Below the pieces are notes generated by a model, which was not told the DNA's origin, searched no databases, and saw only the letters and a list, made by a program, of their open reading frames with translations. Below are positions 61,901 to 64,000 of a stretch of 64,000 nt of DNA, piece by piece; the stretch's first letter is position 1; every line of letters starts with the position of its first letter. Both the position numbers and the translations under genes were made by a program. Location: contig NC_089178.1 in NCBI RefSeq assembly GCF_947507565.1, positions 2,046,001 to 2,110,000 on the forward strand. Reading direction: 5' to 3'. This stretch comes from Oscarella lobularis (Eukaryota; Porifera; Homoscleromorpha; Homosclerophorida; Oscarellidae).

Positions 61901-64000
61901 ACTGTAATTCATTTGCCATTAGGTGGGTGCCAATATACTGGTTTGACCTTCTCTTTTCAAAAGTTGTCTCTAAAGGTCTAAGTGCAGTCTATTTCAATTT
62001 GAGCAGCATTTTTGGCGATAAGGGCGCTTTGTCTTTTGGTTCCATTACCAAGAATGAAATAGTGCGCACTGCCGTCATCGCTCAGCGTTACAAAGTGCTA
62101 ACAGTCGTTTTTCGGTCTGGTTTTAACCGGACATTTCTCTCGGTTGGGCTCGGGGGAAGTCTCAATAAGACGATCAAAGTTACCGTAAGATCGTTGGCAC
62201 GAAGAGTCGTGGCGCGTCTTTGCATCTTCTCGCTTCTTTTCAGGTTGCCTTGAATTTTACGGTTGATACGTTTACGCCCGCCTCTGGCAAAGACGTCGCG
62301 GCATCACTCCAAGAAAGCAATCTGACGTCTACTGTCAGTATTTTGCTATTAAGCGAGATTTATTCCTAGACGTCTTTCTTTTAGAACAAAACAGTTCCGA
62401 TTTTGATCCGAAATGGTTCGTTGCCGTACAATTATTGGGAGTTGAATGACTCGTTTGTACCGAAGAAGCTGGACGTCTTCTCCAAGCACGAATACGCGCT
62501 TCCTCTTCTAAAGAACGAAAGTCTATTGCCTTCCGACGTTCAGGCGGCTTTGAATTCGGTTCAGACGGAGTTCGACGAAGGCGACTTGACCGAAAAGGGC
62601 TACCATAGGAAGAGGGCAAGAATCCTGAAAGACTTCTTTGAGAAAAATGCGTCGATGACGTCGATGATAGTCGGAACGAGTTTGCCTCAGATTTTCACCA
62701 CGACGACGACGACGCATAGAAATCTGTCCGAGAAAAGTTTGAGCAAAGACGATGCGGAGATCAAAGCTTCTCCGGAGAAAATATCCCAGAGTAAAGGCGC
62801 GAAGAAAGGAGCAGATAAAGCGTCTGTAAAAAAGACTAGAGCAGAGACGGCGAAAACTAAGCAGAAAGAAGGAGTGAAAGGAAGAAAGCTCCTGGCTTTT
62901 GATGACGACACAGAAGCAAGGGCTGGAAAGGGCGATCCCGTAGAGAAGGACGCAGCACCAGTGGTAACAGACGAAGACGTTCTCTTGGCTGATTGGATTG
63001 CAAACGCGAAGCAGAAGCAGCTGACACTGGCACAAACGCTGGAGAAGTAAGCAAACACCAAGGAGATTGCCTATACAGTACGTGTATCTCGTCTTTTAGA
63101 GCTCAATTGGACTGGGAAGAAAATCGCAAAGCCCAGTCTCGATTCGGTCGAGGAGCTTTTCCTTGGGAGAAACGAAATTTATTTGATCACCTCGTTGCCG
63201 AAAGCGACGATGACGACGACGACGGAAGCTACGAGACGGACCGAAAAGCGACCGGGCGACGTCTTTTGGACACGTTCGCCGATTCGCTCAATCACGTCAA
63301 TCGGCTCTATAATAAATTCTACGGCTATACGAGTCGCAAGGTGCCAGCTCATATGCCTCACATGATTGATAGAGATGTCATGGAAGAACTGCAGTCAACG
63401 TGAGTCGATACAGATTTTTTTCCTCTGGGTATAATTGCGCGGGGGGCCTTCCTTAGATTTCCAGCGCAGTACGAAGCGACGTCGTCGCACAAGTTGCGCG
63501 CCAAAGACGACATGCAGTTCGCTTTTGCGTACAATTATTTTTTGATGAGCGAAAAGAGACGGTTTAATGTCACTCAAGCGTTCGAACAATTAGACGTCGA
63601 CGAGTCGGGGTGAGTCAAGAATGATGTCAATGGGACGCCGAATTGGACAGGAAATATGCGTTTTAATCGTTTCTAGGATTTTATCGTATAGAGAACTGAG
63701 AACTCTGATGGCGAAAATCTATGACTTGCCTCTGACTACGAAGGTTCGTTTGATCTGTTTGCTGACACTGCCATTTAAGTAATCAGTCCCTTTAGAATCT
63801 TCACGACTTTGACAGCATATTTGGCAACTGTTCTAGAAATGCTAACTACACCGTTCCCACTGTCAGTGCTCTAGACCTGGAGTACAATTACGATGACGAA
63901 CTGGTAGCCACAAAATTGCGATTTTATTTAGGGCCAATGCGTCGCCTCTTTTTTCTGTTTGCATAGCCCCTGATAACGCTCGATCTGTTTCAGCAATGCA
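58906..64000 (+). CDS. N-acetylglucosamine-1-phosphotransferase alpha/beta (GNPTAB), 3' end outside window
   Basis: Golgi type II membrane precursor of the enzyme that starts the mannose 6-phosphate tag on lysosomal hydrolases. A short cytoplasmic tail ([20 protein letters not shown]) is followed by a TM segment ([19 protein letters not shown]). Stealth region 1 has [18 protein letters not shown]; regions 2/3 have [38 protein letters not shown] and [20 protein letters not shown]. Two Notch-like (LNR) repeats follow ([29 protein letters not shown]), then Lys-rich low-complexity linkers. Region 4 has [20 protein letters not shown], then an EF-hand ([20 protein letters not shown]). The region around [13 protein letters not shown] corresponds to the part near the alpha/beta cleavage. 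A long basic, Ser/Thr-rich insert (about 59520-59960) follows the first stealth block. The C-terminal TM lies beyond 64000. Confidence 0.95.

Overview
The window is animal nuclear DNA. Genes have many short GT-AG introns (often 40-70 bp) with T-rich tracts before the AG, and the products are metazoan: laminins, SNAPIN, NELF-B, GNPTAB, AP-3 mu, SOSS-C. Compact genes, tiny introns and several full laminin-type chains fit an early-branching animal with basement-membrane genes. A homoscleromorph sponge (Oscarella-like) is my best guess, but that is inference, not a database result.

Layout. 1-3495: AT-rich tandem array (41-bp unit). 3913-4973: five clean exons of a cytoplasmic dynein heavy chain stem, cut off at about 4973 by the broken end of a truncated aldo-keto reductase copy (minus). 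5967-10501: CCDC146-like coiled-coil gene (plus). 10636-11697: intact, apparently secreted aldo-keto reductase (minus). 11850-12688: FBXO45-type F-box/SPRY gene (minus). 12825-13100: patchwork of pieces copied from CCDC146 and the AKR flank. 13643-20245: second array (about 48-bp unit with a built-in hairpin). 20449-21278: second F-box/SPRY copy with one nonsense change (minus).

21509-50588 is a run of four laminin-family genes, all on the plus strand. Laminin A carries LN, LE, LF (IV-B), LE, L4 (IV-A), a six-LE block repeated four times, then a coiled coil. Laminin B is a tiny secreted coiled-coil chain with no LN, LF, L4 or complete LE. Laminin C carries LN, LE, LF, two L4 domains, LE and a coiled coil. 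Laminin D shows no LN but has three LF domains, two of them products of a recent block duplication. All four end with a cysteine close to the stop, like beta/gamma chains, and none shows LG domains. The mix of beta-type (LF) and alpha/gamma-type (L4) domains in one chain is the most unusual thing here.

50826-64000 is dense housekeeping territory: INIP (plus), AP3M1 (plus), an orphan class A GPCR (minus), NELFB (plus), SNAPIN (minus) and GNPTAB (plus, cut by the window edge). SNAPIN and GNPTAB start 46 bp apart, divergently, over a CACGTG box and an ETS-like site. AP-3, SNAPIN (BLOC-1 related) and GNPTAB all serve endosome-lysosome traffic, so this is a small neighbourhood of related function, possibly by chance.
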